Virus record (IMG/VR): IMGVR_UViG_3300019757_000003
Coordinates: 1-64,000 of that record
Origin: a virus
Length of the DNA: 64,000 nt
Reading direction: 5' to 3' (one strand)
The notes under the pieces: model-generated
What the model was told of the DNA's origin: nothing
The model's database searches: none
What the model saw: only the letters and a program-made list of their open reading frames with translations
Position numbers and translations under genes: made by a program
Shown here: piece after piece, positions 54,517 through 63,064 of the stretch
Position numbering within the stretch: the stretch's first letter is position 1
How the letters are laid out: each line of letters begins with the position of its first letter

Positions 54517-54556
54517 ACTATGCAATGCAATACAAATTAAATAAAGGAAAACGATA

Positions 54557-55006
54557 ATGGCTAATTGGTCAGATTTATACTTCAAAGTAGAAGTAACAAA
54601 CAAGAGAAGATTCAAGAAATTCTGGAAAAAGAACGATATGTGGAGTAATCCTATATCAGTAGACACATTAGAATTTAAAGGAAATGTAGCAACTATACAT
54701 GGAGATGGTAGATGGGGAGTAGGAGTAGAAGCTATAGAAGATTTACCATTTGTAGTAGAAGTACTAGATTACTATGAGAGTGAAGGTGGATGTGATTTCT
54801 ACAATGAGTTGACTGGTAGATACGACTATTTCTCAGAACCTATGATTTTAAACTATGGTGTTGAATATGCCATAGATAACTATGAACAATGTTTTGAAAG
54901 TAAAGAAGATTGTTTAAAAGAGATTGCTTTAGTAGAAAAAGTTGACAATATGCTATATCCAGATGATCCATTAGAAGAAGATTGGTGGGAAGTTTGGATT
55001 ATATAA
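54557..55006 (+). CDS. Ferredoxin-like fold protein (149 aa)
   Basis: 149 residues. The core VATIHGDGRWGVGVEAIED, PFVVEVLDYYESEGGCDF resembles the DUF1281/YubB-type ferredoxin-like proteins of plasmids and phages, which have a GDGRW-like motif followed by an acidic strand. C-terminal tail acidic and Trp-rich. Function unknown. AAAGGAAAACGATA precedes the ATG. Confidence 0.5.
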   Translation: MANWSDLYFKVEVTNKRRFKKFWKKNDMWSNPISVDTLEFKGNVATIHGDGRWGVGVEAIEDLPFVVEVLDYYESEGGCDFYNELTGRYDYFSEPMILNYGVEYAIDNYEQCFESKEDCLKEIALVEKVDNMLYPDDPLEEDWWEVWII

Positions 55007-55024
55007 AGGAGAAAAGGAAATAAC

Positions 55025-55243
55025 ATGTGGATATTACAATATGAAGCGAACGAATACAATCAACAAGGGTTTTACTCTACTACAGCATGGGTAAATAAAC
55101 CTACTTTAGCAGAATTAGCAGGAAGACCCCTAGAAGAGCTAGATGAAGCTGCAGTAATTAGAGTAGTTAATTTACATCAAGGTAAGGAAATAGACCGTGA
55201 AAGATTGATAGAGACAGAACCTAATGGTACAATCCCTTATTAA
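55025..55243 (+). CDS. Small phage protein (72 aa)
   Basis: 72 residues beginning MWILQYEANEYNQQGFY, then a helix LAELAGRPLEELDE, the layout of a common short phage protein that starts MWxLxxExNDYxQxG. Function unknown. AAAAGGAAATAAC precedes the start. Confidence 0.55.
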   Translation: MWILQYEANEYNQQGFYSTTAWVNKPTLAELAGRPLEELDEAAVIRVVNLHQGKEIDRERLIETEPNGTIPY

Positions 55244-55282
55244 TTTTTTTAGAAAAAAAAACAACTAAATAAAAGGAAAAAG

Positions 55283-55810
55283 ATGACATTAGCAGAATTT
55301 AATGAGTTATACGAGAAGACAGCAAAAGAAGAGAAAGAGAAGTACGAGTTTGAAAAAGAACAGTATACTAAAGGTATTTTTACTGAAGAGTTTAAATCTT
55401 ATGACTTCCCTTTTAAAATAAAAACAACAATTAGTTCAGAAGATTTAGTAGATGTAGAACCCATTGAGGCAATAAAATACATACAAGAGTTCCTAGGAGA
55501 AGTAGGCAATTGTACAGACCTTAAGATTGGTGATGTACAACAAGACAGTGAAATAGATAACTATGAGAGTGACTTCGCTAGTGAGCTACAGTCCCTACAC
55601 TACTACCAGGATATTGAAAGATTTGATTATAAATTAGATATAGTTAGACATACTAATAGAGTATTTAAAAGTAAAATTACTAAACTACTAAAACCTAAAG
55701 GTGAGTTTGCCACACTGATAATAGAGTGTAAATTTCTACAACTATACAAAAATGGTATTTTAGACTGGAAAGAACTCCAGAACCTAGTGTACTCAAATTG
55801 CAGTATATAA
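55283..55810 (+). CDS. Hypothetical protein (175 aa)
   Basis: 175 residues, very charged, N-terminal coiled coil (LYEKTAKEEKEKYEFEKE), then helices. AAAAGGAAAAAG precedes the ATG. No family recognised. Confidence 0.5.
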   Translation: MTLAEFNELYEKTAKEEKEKYEFEKEQYTKGIFTEEFKSYDFPFKIKTTISSEDLVDVEPIEAIKYIQEFLGEVGNCTDLKIGDVQQDSEIDNYESDFASELQSLHYYQDIERFDYKLDIVRHTNRVFKSKITKLLKPKGEFATLIIECKFLQLYKNGILDWKELQNLVYSNCSI

Positions 55811-55819
55811 AGGATAGCA

Positions 55820-56053
55820 ATGAACAAGTGTCTATACTGTACAGATAAACAAGAATCTACTCATTTTATGTGTGCTAGATGTGGAGATGGTATGTGTGAT
55901 AGTTGCTATGATAGTGAAAAAGAACACGATATACACTACAACAATCCACATGAAGTCTCACCAGAGCTAAGAGAGCTTAAATGGTATGTAGACTATTTGT
56001 GCGAAGACTGTTTTAAAAGTATAGTGATAACAAAAGAGAAATATAAAGGATAG
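55820..56053 (+). CDS. Zinc-finger protein (77 aa)
   Basis: 77 residues with eight Cys in CxxC pairs: C4/C7, C18/C21, C26/C29, C61/C64, plus several His. The spacing is like a B-box or RING-type cross-brace, probably holding two zinc ions. AAAGGATAGCA precedes the start. A possible 11-residue micro-ORF (MEKYYTNSWKL, 56056-56091) follows. Confidence 0.6.
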   Translation: MNKCLYCTDKQESTHFMCARCGDGMCDSCYDSEKEHDIHYNNPHEVSPELRELKWYVDYLCEDCFKSIVITKEKYKG

Positions 56054-56107
56054 CAATGGAAAAATACTACACTAACTCATGGAAATTGTAATCTTTGATT
56101 GTGTTAC

Positions 56108-56127
56108 TACCTCCCAACAAGGAGGTA
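56108..56127 (+). terminator. Hairpin with buried GGAGG
   Basis: TACCTCC-CAACAA-GGAGGTA, a perfect 7-bp stem followed by an AT-rich stretch and the ribosome binding site of the exonuclease gene. It could end the upstream transcript or limit read-through. Confidence 0.5.
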
Positions 56128-56150
56128 AATAATACAAAACAAGGATAGAT

Positions 56151-57152
56151 ATGGTTAACATATTCCAAAAACCTAATATAGCAAAAGAGACAGATTTAAC
56201 AAGATATACTTTTGATGAGTCTAAAATACCTAAATGGATTGCACTAAGCTACATAAATCTAGCAGAGAAAGCTTATTCTGGTAAAAGAGAACTCAATAGA
56301 ATCTCAACTACAGAATTTAGTGGTAGTGATAAACAGATATTACTAGGTCAGAGAAGACTACAAAACCCTTACAAAGTTGATGTGAATGTACTGAATTTAC
56401 AAAACAGTGTACATGGTAGTATCTTACATGAGGCTATACTAGGTGTTGAACCAGATAGGAAAGAGAAAAAGATAGGTAAGTGGACTATAAGTGGTGGTGC
56501 AGATAGAATAGAAGATGGAGTAGTTTATGATTTGAAGAATACTTCAGTTTACTCAGGTAAAGATTTATTTAGAGAATTAGACTTATGTACAGACTACTAT
56601 GATTTATCACTAGAAGACTTATATGAACTCTACCCTAGTATCTTTAAATTCTTAAGTCAATTATCAATTTATAGTTGGTTATATGACCTAAAATCTGAAG
56701 TAGGGTACATTACATTTATATTTAACAATTGGAGCTTCAAAGATAAGACTACTATACCAGGTAAAAATATGGAAGTAGAATTTAGATTAGCTAGTCATAG
56801 TAAAGTAGAAGAATACTTAACTAAAAGACTTGAAAGAATAGAAGCTTACCAAGAAAGTGGTTACTTACCTCAATGTAATAGTAATACTACTGGAGCTAAA
56901 TCTTCATCAGTATATAAAATAGTTAAACCAGGAAGCACTAACAAACGAGCAATAAATGGTTCTGGTGGAAGCCACAACACTTTACAAGCAGCATCCCAAG
57001 CACAGACTGCATTAAATGTTTACTCTGAGATATTAGAGGTAAAGAGTAACTCAGAACCTACGCTATGCCTACAGTACTGTCAGTATAATACTGAAATAAA
57101 CGGGATACCTGTGTGCATACAAGGTCAACAGATTAAACAAGAACATCAATAA
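56151..57152 (+). CDS. PD-(D/E)XK exonuclease, Cas4/RecB-like
   Basis: 333 residues. The RecB-type nuclease core is recognisable: HGSILHEA (H93), ISGGADRIED (D118), VVYDLKN (D127, K129) and QLSIYSW (Q170, Y174). Three C-terminal Cys (C306, C310, C322) together with one near 246 could bind a 4Fe-4S cluster, as in Cas4 and AddB. Enzymes of this kind resect duplex ends and, in phages, often pair with a recombinase or with the DNA polymerase. It lies directly before the DNA polymerase. Its stop codon overlaps the Shine-Dalgarno AAAGGAG of the polymerase. Confidence 0.72.
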   Translation: MVNIFQKPNIAKETDLTRYTFDESKIPKWIALSYINLAEKAYSGKRELNRISTTEFSGSDKQILLGQRRLQNPYKVDVNVLNLQNSVHGSILHEAILGVEPDRKEKKIGKWTISGGADRIEDGVVYDLKNTSVYSGKDLFRELDLCTDYYDLSLEDLYELYPSIFKFLSQLSIYSWLYDLKSEVGYITFIFNNWSFKDKTTIPGKNMEVEFRLASHSKVEEYLTKRLERIEAYQESGYLPQCNSNTTGAKSSSVYKIVKPGSTNKRAINGSGGSHNTLQAASQAQTALNVYSEILEVKSNSEPTLCLQYCQYNTEINGIPVCIQGQQIKQEHQ

Positions 57153-57162
57153 AGGAGTATAA

Positions 57163-59883
57163 ATCAAGAAAGTTATAAAACAGAAACCAAAATTTAACAG
57201 AACATCTAACATAGAACAACTATTTAGCACTTTTAAACGTAGGTATCCTAAAGGATTACAACCAGACTCTACTAATATAGTAGATGACGGTAGTGGTATA
57301 GACTTGCATAAATTGGATATAGAAGACCAGATAGCTACTGTAAGAGCTCAATTCTTAAATGTAAAAGTTTGGTTAGTTGAAACTGATGAAGATTTAACTA
57401 AAGTACTTAAACATAGTGAAAAATACAAATACATAGCATATGATACTGAAACTACATCTATAGATAAAGCTAAAACAGTACCAAATGTTATTATGTGGTC
57501 TTTAGCAGTTAAAGCTAATGAAGCTTTCATTGTACCTTATAAGTTTAACAAGAGGCTGTTTGAATGGATTACTACTACAGATAAAAACATTGTTGTACAG
57601 AATGGTGGATTTGATAATAGAATTGTACACTGGAATACAGGTAAGCATATCAAAAATGCTCAAGATTTATTGGGTATAAGTTATGTAATGTTGAACGACA
57701 GTGTATTGACACCTAGTATATCTCTGAAAACTGTAGCTAAAAAAGATTATGGTATGTGGTCTGAAAAAGGTGGAAGTTACGATATTACTGATTTACAGTA
57801 CAGTGACGTAGACAATGTAGATTTACAATACTATGCTGGAATTGATGCTATGAGTTTATCACACTCTTTTTCTAAATATATAACTGAATTGGAAGCTACA
57901 GAATCAGTAGAGATAGAGAATGTTCTACCTGCTAGTCTACCTAAAGATAGAGGGTACACAAGAATGTGGTTCTACAAGAATGTGGCTATGAAACTACTAC
58001 CTATTACTATAGAGTTCATGAACAATGGACTTCCATTGGACTTAGACCAAGTACATAAACTTGATACACACTTAGACGATATTTTAGAAGAAGCTGAGAA
58101 TGGTGTTAGAAAGCTAGAAACAGTCAAAACCTATTGGGAGAACTTAAGAAGTAGTAAAGCCTCTGAAGCCTCTTCTAAGTACCTAGAAACAGTAGATATA
58201 GATAATGTAAAGATATATAAATCTACTAATCAAGATTACATAAATCTATTTGTAGAGACATTATATAAAGATAAAGTATTACCAAGTAAAGCTAAGAATT
58301 GGTCAGCTACAGTTGTTAAGACATTTGACCCTACACTAGCTCAGGCAATTAAAGATAAAGACCTTGAAAGACTACGTTCACTCTATCCTTACGACTGTGT
58401 TTTTATACAAGTGGAAGGTCATTTAGGTAGAGTAGCAAAGTTAAAAAAGTTCAAAAAATCTCAAGAAACGGCTAAAAACCAAGTATCTAAAGTTATGCTA
58501 GACTTTGAGTTTAATCCACTAGGTTCATCTCAACAAAAGAAGTTTATCTTACAAAAAGGATTTGGTATTAAATCAAATACTAAATCTATGACTACAGGAG
58601 AAGATAGTTTCAATAGAGCTGAATTAGAAAGATTACAGAAAGAAGTACAAGAAGGTACAGAGTTGCACACTTACTTGACACACTTACTAACCTATAGTGG
58701 TGGAGCAATTATAAAGAAAAACTTTGTTAAAAACTTCCTAGCTCACAGTACTGATGATAGTAGGATTCACAGTTCAGTTAGATTATTTGCAACTAAGACA
58801 TTTAGATTAGGTGGTGGTGGAAAAGTTAACTTACTAGCATTGCCTAGTTCACGTTCACCATTCAGTAAGCCTGTAAAGAAGTGTATTGCTGTACCTAGTG
58901 ATGATTGGGTCTGGATTGGATCAGATTACCAAGCTTTAGAAGTTTCAGCGAATGCCTCTATAACACAAGACCCCACTCTAGTTAAAATGCTTGATGAAGG
59001 CTTTGATATGCACTGCAATAACAGTGCAGCTTACTTTAAAGAGGAAATTGAAGCAATATTAAGTGTAAATGATGGATCTATAGACTGGAATAAGAACTAT
59101 AAGAAAGAGACATTTAATAATCCTAGACTAGATAAACTGAGAAGTAACTCAAAAGCTATTACCTTCTCACTTCAATATTTGAGTGGTATACCAGGTTTAT
59201 ACAAAGCCGTAGGATACTTAGGAGATGTGTACGAAGATAGAGTAAAGATAGATACGGACACATACAAATTTACATTTGATGTTAAGTCTAATGGTGACTA
59301 CTATGTCGCTAATCAAAATGCTAAATGGTACAGTATTGATAACTATTTAGAAATAGTGACAGATACAGAATTACTAGAGTTCTTTAGAGTAGCTGTATTT
59401 CCAGCATATACTATGCACTACAGATACCACAATGAATTGTATTATGGTTCAAAAGAGTATAGAGACAAAGTTATTGTACCTCAAGTAAAGAAGCATAAGA
59501 ACCTACATATGGGATTGGGTGCATACATAAATCAAACTAGGAGACTTAACAATGGATCTATTAGAAGCTTATGGAATGCGGGCTTCCAGTTCTGGAGTTT
59601 ATTGCCTTTAATAGCTTTAACAAAGTTTATGAAAATAGTGAGAGAAAAAGGGTATGATAATGATGTAAAACCTATCATATCTATCTACGATTCAGTATAT
59701 TTACTTGTCAGAAATGATAAAGAGATAATAAAATGGGTTGCAGAAACATTACAACCTATATTGGAAGCACAGTATCTAATAGACCAACCAATACCACTAG
59801 TGAGTGATATAGAAATATCCACAACTAATTGGGCTGAATTTATAAGCTATAAAGAGTGGCTAGAAACAACTGTAAGTGATTAG
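57163..59883 (+). CDS. Family A DNA polymerase with apparent ATC start
   Basis: 906 residues if started at ATC 57163, five bases after AAAGGAG and just after an in-frame TAA. The next usual start, TTG 57304, would drop 47 residues that read as good protein and has no ribosome binding site. The 3'-5' exonuclease has DTE (D94, E96), QNGGFDN (D151) and YAGIDA (D228). The polymerase has motif A SDYQALE (D588), motif B RSNSKAITF (R660, K664) and motif C IYDSVY (D843), where the usual HDE is YDS. It should replicate the phage genome with proofreading. Identification is secure; the start codon is the open question. Confidence 0.9.
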   Translation: MKKVIKQKPKFNRTSNIEQLFSTFKRRYPKGLQPDSTNIVDDGSGIDLHKLDIEDQIATVRAQFLNVKVWLVETDEDLTKVLKHSEKYKYIAYDTETTSIDKAKTVPNVIMWSLAVKANEAFIVPYKFNKRLFEWITTTDKNIVVQNGGFDNRIVHWNTGKHIKNAQDLLGISYVMLNDSVLTPSISLKTVAKKDYGMWSEKGGSYDITDLQYSDVDNVDLQYYAGIDAMSLSHSFSKYITELEATESVEIENVLPASLPKDRGYTRMWFYKNVAMKLLPITIEFMNNGLPLDLDQVHKLDTHLDDILEEAENGVRKLETVKTYWENLRSSKASEASSKYLETVDIDNVKIYKSTNQDYINLFVETLYKDKVLPSKAKNWSATVVKTFDPTLAQAIKDKDLERLRSLYPYDCVFIQVEGHLGRVAKLKKFKKSQETAKNQVSKVMLDFEFNPLGSSQQKKFILQKGFGIKSNTKSMTTGEDSFNRAELERLQKEVQEGTELHTYLTHLLTYSGGAIIKKNFVKNFLAHSTDDSRIHSSVRLFATKTFRLGGGGKVNLLALPSSRSPFSKPVKKCIAVPSDDWVWIGSDYQALEVSANASITQDPTLVKMLDEGFDMHCNNSAAYFKEEIEAILSVNDGSIDWNKNYKKETFNNPRLDKLRSNSKAITFSLQYLSGIPGLYKAVGYLGDVYEDRVKIDTDTYKFTFDVKSNGDYYVANQNAKWYSIDNYLEIVTDTELLEFFRVAVFPAYTMHYRYHNELYYGSKEYRDKVIVPQVKKHKNLHMGLGAYINQTRRLNNGSIRSLWNAGFQFWSLLPLIALTKFMKIVREKGYDNDVKPIISIYDSVYLLVRNDKEIIKWVAETLQPILEAQYLIDQPIPLVSDIEISTTNWAEFISYKEWLETTVSD

Positions 59884-59932
59884 AAATTAACAAATAAGGT
59901 TTCACTTACAAAAAAAACAATAAAGGACAACA

Positions 59933-60343
59933 ATGAAAGACAAAGAACTAATACTAAAGAAAGGATACACTATAAAAGTAGTATCTTGGGAAGATGATGG
60001 AGACAACTATAAAACACAAGAAGTGAATACACAGTCTATAGAAGATTTAAAGTACTTTATAGATATTTGTGATTTCTGCAGTGAGACAGATAATGGAACT
60101 TCAATAGCTAATGAGTATAGCTACTCTCCTAATGACAAGCAGAGAGAAGCTATAATCAACCTTCTTAACAAACACAATATCACTATTGATAAAGATTATG
60201 AGGATTTAGACGTATTCTTTGCACAAGCGCAAGCACTTCTAGGGTACTCAGAGTACTACTTAACTAGAGTATGTGATAGCTACACAGTAGTGCATTCAGA
60301 TGTAGATATATACGCTAAAAAGGTTGATGTAAGTCAACTGTAA
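59933..60343 (+). CDS. Hypothetical protein (136 aa)
   Basis: 136 residues, beginning with a strand-helix unit (GYTIKVVSWEDDGDNYKT) seen in various phage proteins, then helices. AAAGGACAACA precedes the start. It lies between the DNA polymerase and primase genes, so a replication accessory is possible. No family assigned. Confidence 0.5.
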   Translation: MKDKELILKKGYTIKVVSWEDDGDNYKTQEVNTQSIEDLKYFIDICDFCSETDNGTSIANEYSYSPNDKQREAIINLLNKHNITIDKDYEDLDVFFAQAQALLGYSEYYLTRVCDSYTVVHSDVDIYAKKVDVSQL

Positions 60344-60381
60344 GCACTCTTAATTGAGTGCAACCAAATTAAAGGAGAAGA

Positions 60382-60600
60382 ATGAAAACTGAACATGATA
60401 AACTAGACGTAACTGAGGATACTTACAGTTTCTTTTTATTCACACAATTGTACCTACTACGAAGACAAAATAATACAGAATATGATTTACTGTACTTAGA
60501 GATAAGAAAAGACTTTGTAAAATTCATAAATAGTACCTACAATACAGGTGACTATGGATTATACGAATGTATAGAACAGTACTTAGAAAACAGTGAATAA
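60382..60600 (+). CDS. Small hypothetical protein (72 aa)
   Basis: 72 residues, helical and aromatic (YSFFLFTQLYLLRRQN). AAAGGAGAAGA precedes the ATG. Between the DNA polymerase and the helicase-primase. No family recognised. Confidence 0.5.
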   Translation: MKTEHDKLDVTEDTYSFFLFTQLYLLRRQNNTEYDLLYLEIRKDFVKFINSTYNTGDYGLYECIEQYLENSE

Positions 60601-60639
60601 GTACAAAAGTCCTACAAAAAAAATTAAAAAAGGAGACGG

Positions 60640-63048
60640 ATGTCATTTGATGAGACAAAATTAGATGAAGAATTAGATAGTATTGATTTTTCATCAGAGG
60701 AAGGTATTGAAAAGATAGAAGAGGCTAAAACCTTACTACCACTTCATTACGAGAACCTAACAAATACGATAGGAGGTGCAATAGGAACAGATTTCAACCC
60801 TGAGAGACTCACACCAAATATACAGAAAATGTTAAAGGTATTTGAACTTGAAGCACCAGCATTAGGTACACAAACTAATGTAATGGTAGCGTCAATGGCT
60901 TATGCTAACACATTTGGTAAGTTCAGACCCTATATAAGAGACGTATTAGTATCTAAGAAAACTGACATCCCAACCAACATATTTACACTTAACTTTCAAG
61001 GTAGTGGAGATGGTAAAGATAAGTCATTTGATTTAGGTACAGAAATACTAAAAGAAGCTGATACTATGGTACTTGACCAAATGGAAGTATTAGCAGAAGA
61101 AAAAGCTAAAAGAATAGCTATTAAAATCAATAACGATAAACAGCTAAAAAATAATGTTCCTAAAGATAAACTAGTTACAGATGACACAGGTTGGGCTCAA
61201 TATATTGTTAAACCTAACTCTGGAATCATTAAAATGGCTACTTATGAAGGACTGTTGGCAGAAGCTGAAATTATAATGAAAAGTAGTGACTTAGGTAACT
61301 TGTTTGTTGCTATGTCTGAATTAGGTAATAGTTTAAAACTAGACCCTAGTATTGACAGATTACTGATGATTATGGCAGAATTGTATGATATGGGTAAAGC
61401 TCCTGAGGACTTGAAAAAGACTAAAGAATTGAAGACTGGTGCAATTGAAGGACTAGCTCCTTCTATGTTAGCACATACTTCACCAAATATTATACTAAAA
61501 GATGCTAAATTAGCTGAGAAGTTTATTATGATAATTGAGTCTTACTTTGGTAGGAGAGCTTACATATTCTTTACTGAAGCATTGGAGACTATTCAAAAGA
61601 TAGAGTTAGATACTGATATTGATGAACAAGTTAGGAAAATGCAAAGTAGTACTCATAAAACAGTTTCGGATATTAGAGAACTAGAAACTACAGCTACTGC
61701 TAGTGTAAAAAGATTATTAGATGGCACAGACTTAGAAAGAATAACATTAACAGATGATGCTCAAGCACTTTATGGTAAATACTTTTTAATTAATAAATAC
61801 TATAGAAAACTAGCATATATGTTAAATGAGGACTTTCAAGGTAGTGGTCTTCTAGTAGAACTTACAAACAGACATTGGAAAGCTATCAAATTAGCTGGTA
61901 TTTGGGCTTTAGCAGAGAATACGAGTGAGATTACATTAGAAATACTTTCTAGTGCTATCTACTTCACAGAATATACTGGTAAAGGTCTTAGAAAGCTTAT
62001 GAGCATGGTAAACCTAGAAGTACATGAGAGATTTGTTAAAGGTATCTTAGATGGTGACATTAAGAATAGTATTAGATTTGATACTTTAATCAAGAAAGCA
62101 TTTATTAGAAAAGCTGACAAAATACAAATTACTAATCTATTAGTAGCAGTGAATTCTGCCCTACAAGGTAAAGCTGTAGTTGTAGCTGATTACAAAGAAT
62201 CTCTACTCACAATAGACCTTATCAAAGAAGCTGAAGGTAAATATGGTTTCTCGTACATTAAATTCCCTAAGGGTACTTCTAAAGAAGACAGAAGAAGTAA
62301 AGCCTATAAAGGGTTCAAGTACTATAGAAATGACCTACATATGCTGAAAAAACTACTAACACAAGACTGTGCTTATTCACCATTTAAGTTTAAAGGTGGT
62401 TATAGAAAAGACGATAATATAGACTCTACTACTAATTACATAGTATTAGATGTAGATAAGTCTGAGCTAGATATGGAACTACTACATAAGACTTACTTAA
62501 GTGGTACTCTACATATTATAGGCACTACATCTGATCCTGAGAACAAATTCAAGTTTAGGGTAATAATACCAGTAAAACAACAAATAGGTGATAATAATGC
62601 AGTATATAAGTATGTAACACAGAGAATTGCTGATGAATTGATGTTAGACATAGACCTTTTAGGTAGAAGTCAAGTAATGTTTGGGTATAATGGTGGTTCT
62701 ACTTTAGACAACATAGATACTGGGTTGCAACCTATGGATATATCAGAATTCATCAAAGATGCAGCTACTAAAGTTCCTTCAAGAACCTACACAACAAAAC
62801 TAACAAAAGCTCAACAAACAAAAGCTCAAGCAGATATGGAACATGACTTTGAAACTATATTTAATTTTGCTATTTATGCACCAGTAGGCAATAGAAATTT
62901 ATCTACTTGGATAGCAGGTAGAAAGATGAAACAAGCAGGATGTGACCATAGAACAATAACATTACTAATAAACAAAATTAATAGTGCTAGAAATTCACCT
63001 ATCGCATCTAAAGATATTAGATATATTATAGGTCAAATGGTAGACTAA
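60640..63048 (+). CDS. DUF3987/primase-type replication protein
   Basis: 802 residues. The N-terminal half carries a P-loop-like segment FQGSGDGKDKS (G121-S129) and helical repeats like the DUF3987 helicase-type domain. The C-terminal part has strand YIVLDVDKS (D604, D606) and later FKFRVIIPV, the paired acidic strand and R-x-I-x-P strand of archaeo-eukaryotic primase (AEP) domains, then a small C-terminal helical cap like PriCT. A helicase-type domain before a primase domain reverses the usual plasmid order. It should prime DNA synthesis and perhaps unwind. The ATPase motif lacks a clear Walker B, so activity is uncertain. The Shine-Dalgarno is AAAAAGGAGACGG. Confidence 0.65.
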   Translation: MSFDETKLDEELDSIDFSSEEGIEKIEEAKTLLPLHYENLTNTIGGAIGTDFNPERLTPNIQKMLKVFELEAPALGTQTNVMVASMAYANTFGKFRPYIRDVLVSKKTDIPTNIFTLNFQGSGDGKDKSFDLGTEILKEADTMVLDQMEVLAEEKAKRIAIKINNDKQLKNNVPKDKLVTDDTGWAQYIVKPNSGIIKMATYEGLLAEAEIIMKSSDLGNLFVAMSELGNSLKLDPSIDRLLMIMAELYDMGKAPEDLKKTKELKTGAIEGLAPSMLAHTSPNIILKDAKLAEKFIMIIESYFGRRAYIFFTEALETIQKIELDTDIDEQVRKMQSSTHKTVSDIRELETTATASVKRLLDGTDLERITLTDDAQALYGKYFLINKYYRKLAYMLNEDFQGSGLLVELTNRHWKAIKLAGIWALAENTSEITLEILSSAIYFTEYTGKGLRKLMSMVNLEVHERFVKGILDGDIKNSIRFDTLIKKAFIRKADKIQITNLLVAVNSALQGKAVVVADYKESLLTIDLIKEAEGKYGFSYIKFPKGTSKEDRRSKAYKGFKYYRNDLHMLKKLLTQDCAYSPFKFKGGYRKDDNIDSTTNYIVLDVDKSELDMELLHKTYLSGTLHIIGTTSDPENKFKFRVIIPVKQQIGDNNAVYKYVTQRIADELMLDIDLLGRSQVMFGYNGGSTLDNIDTGLQPMDISEFIKDAATKVPSRTYTTKLTKAQQTKAQADMEHDFETIFNFAIYAPVGNRNLSTWIAGRKMKQAGCDHRTITLLINKINSARNSPIASKDIRYIIGQMVD

Positions 63049-63064
63049 ACAAACAAGGATATAA

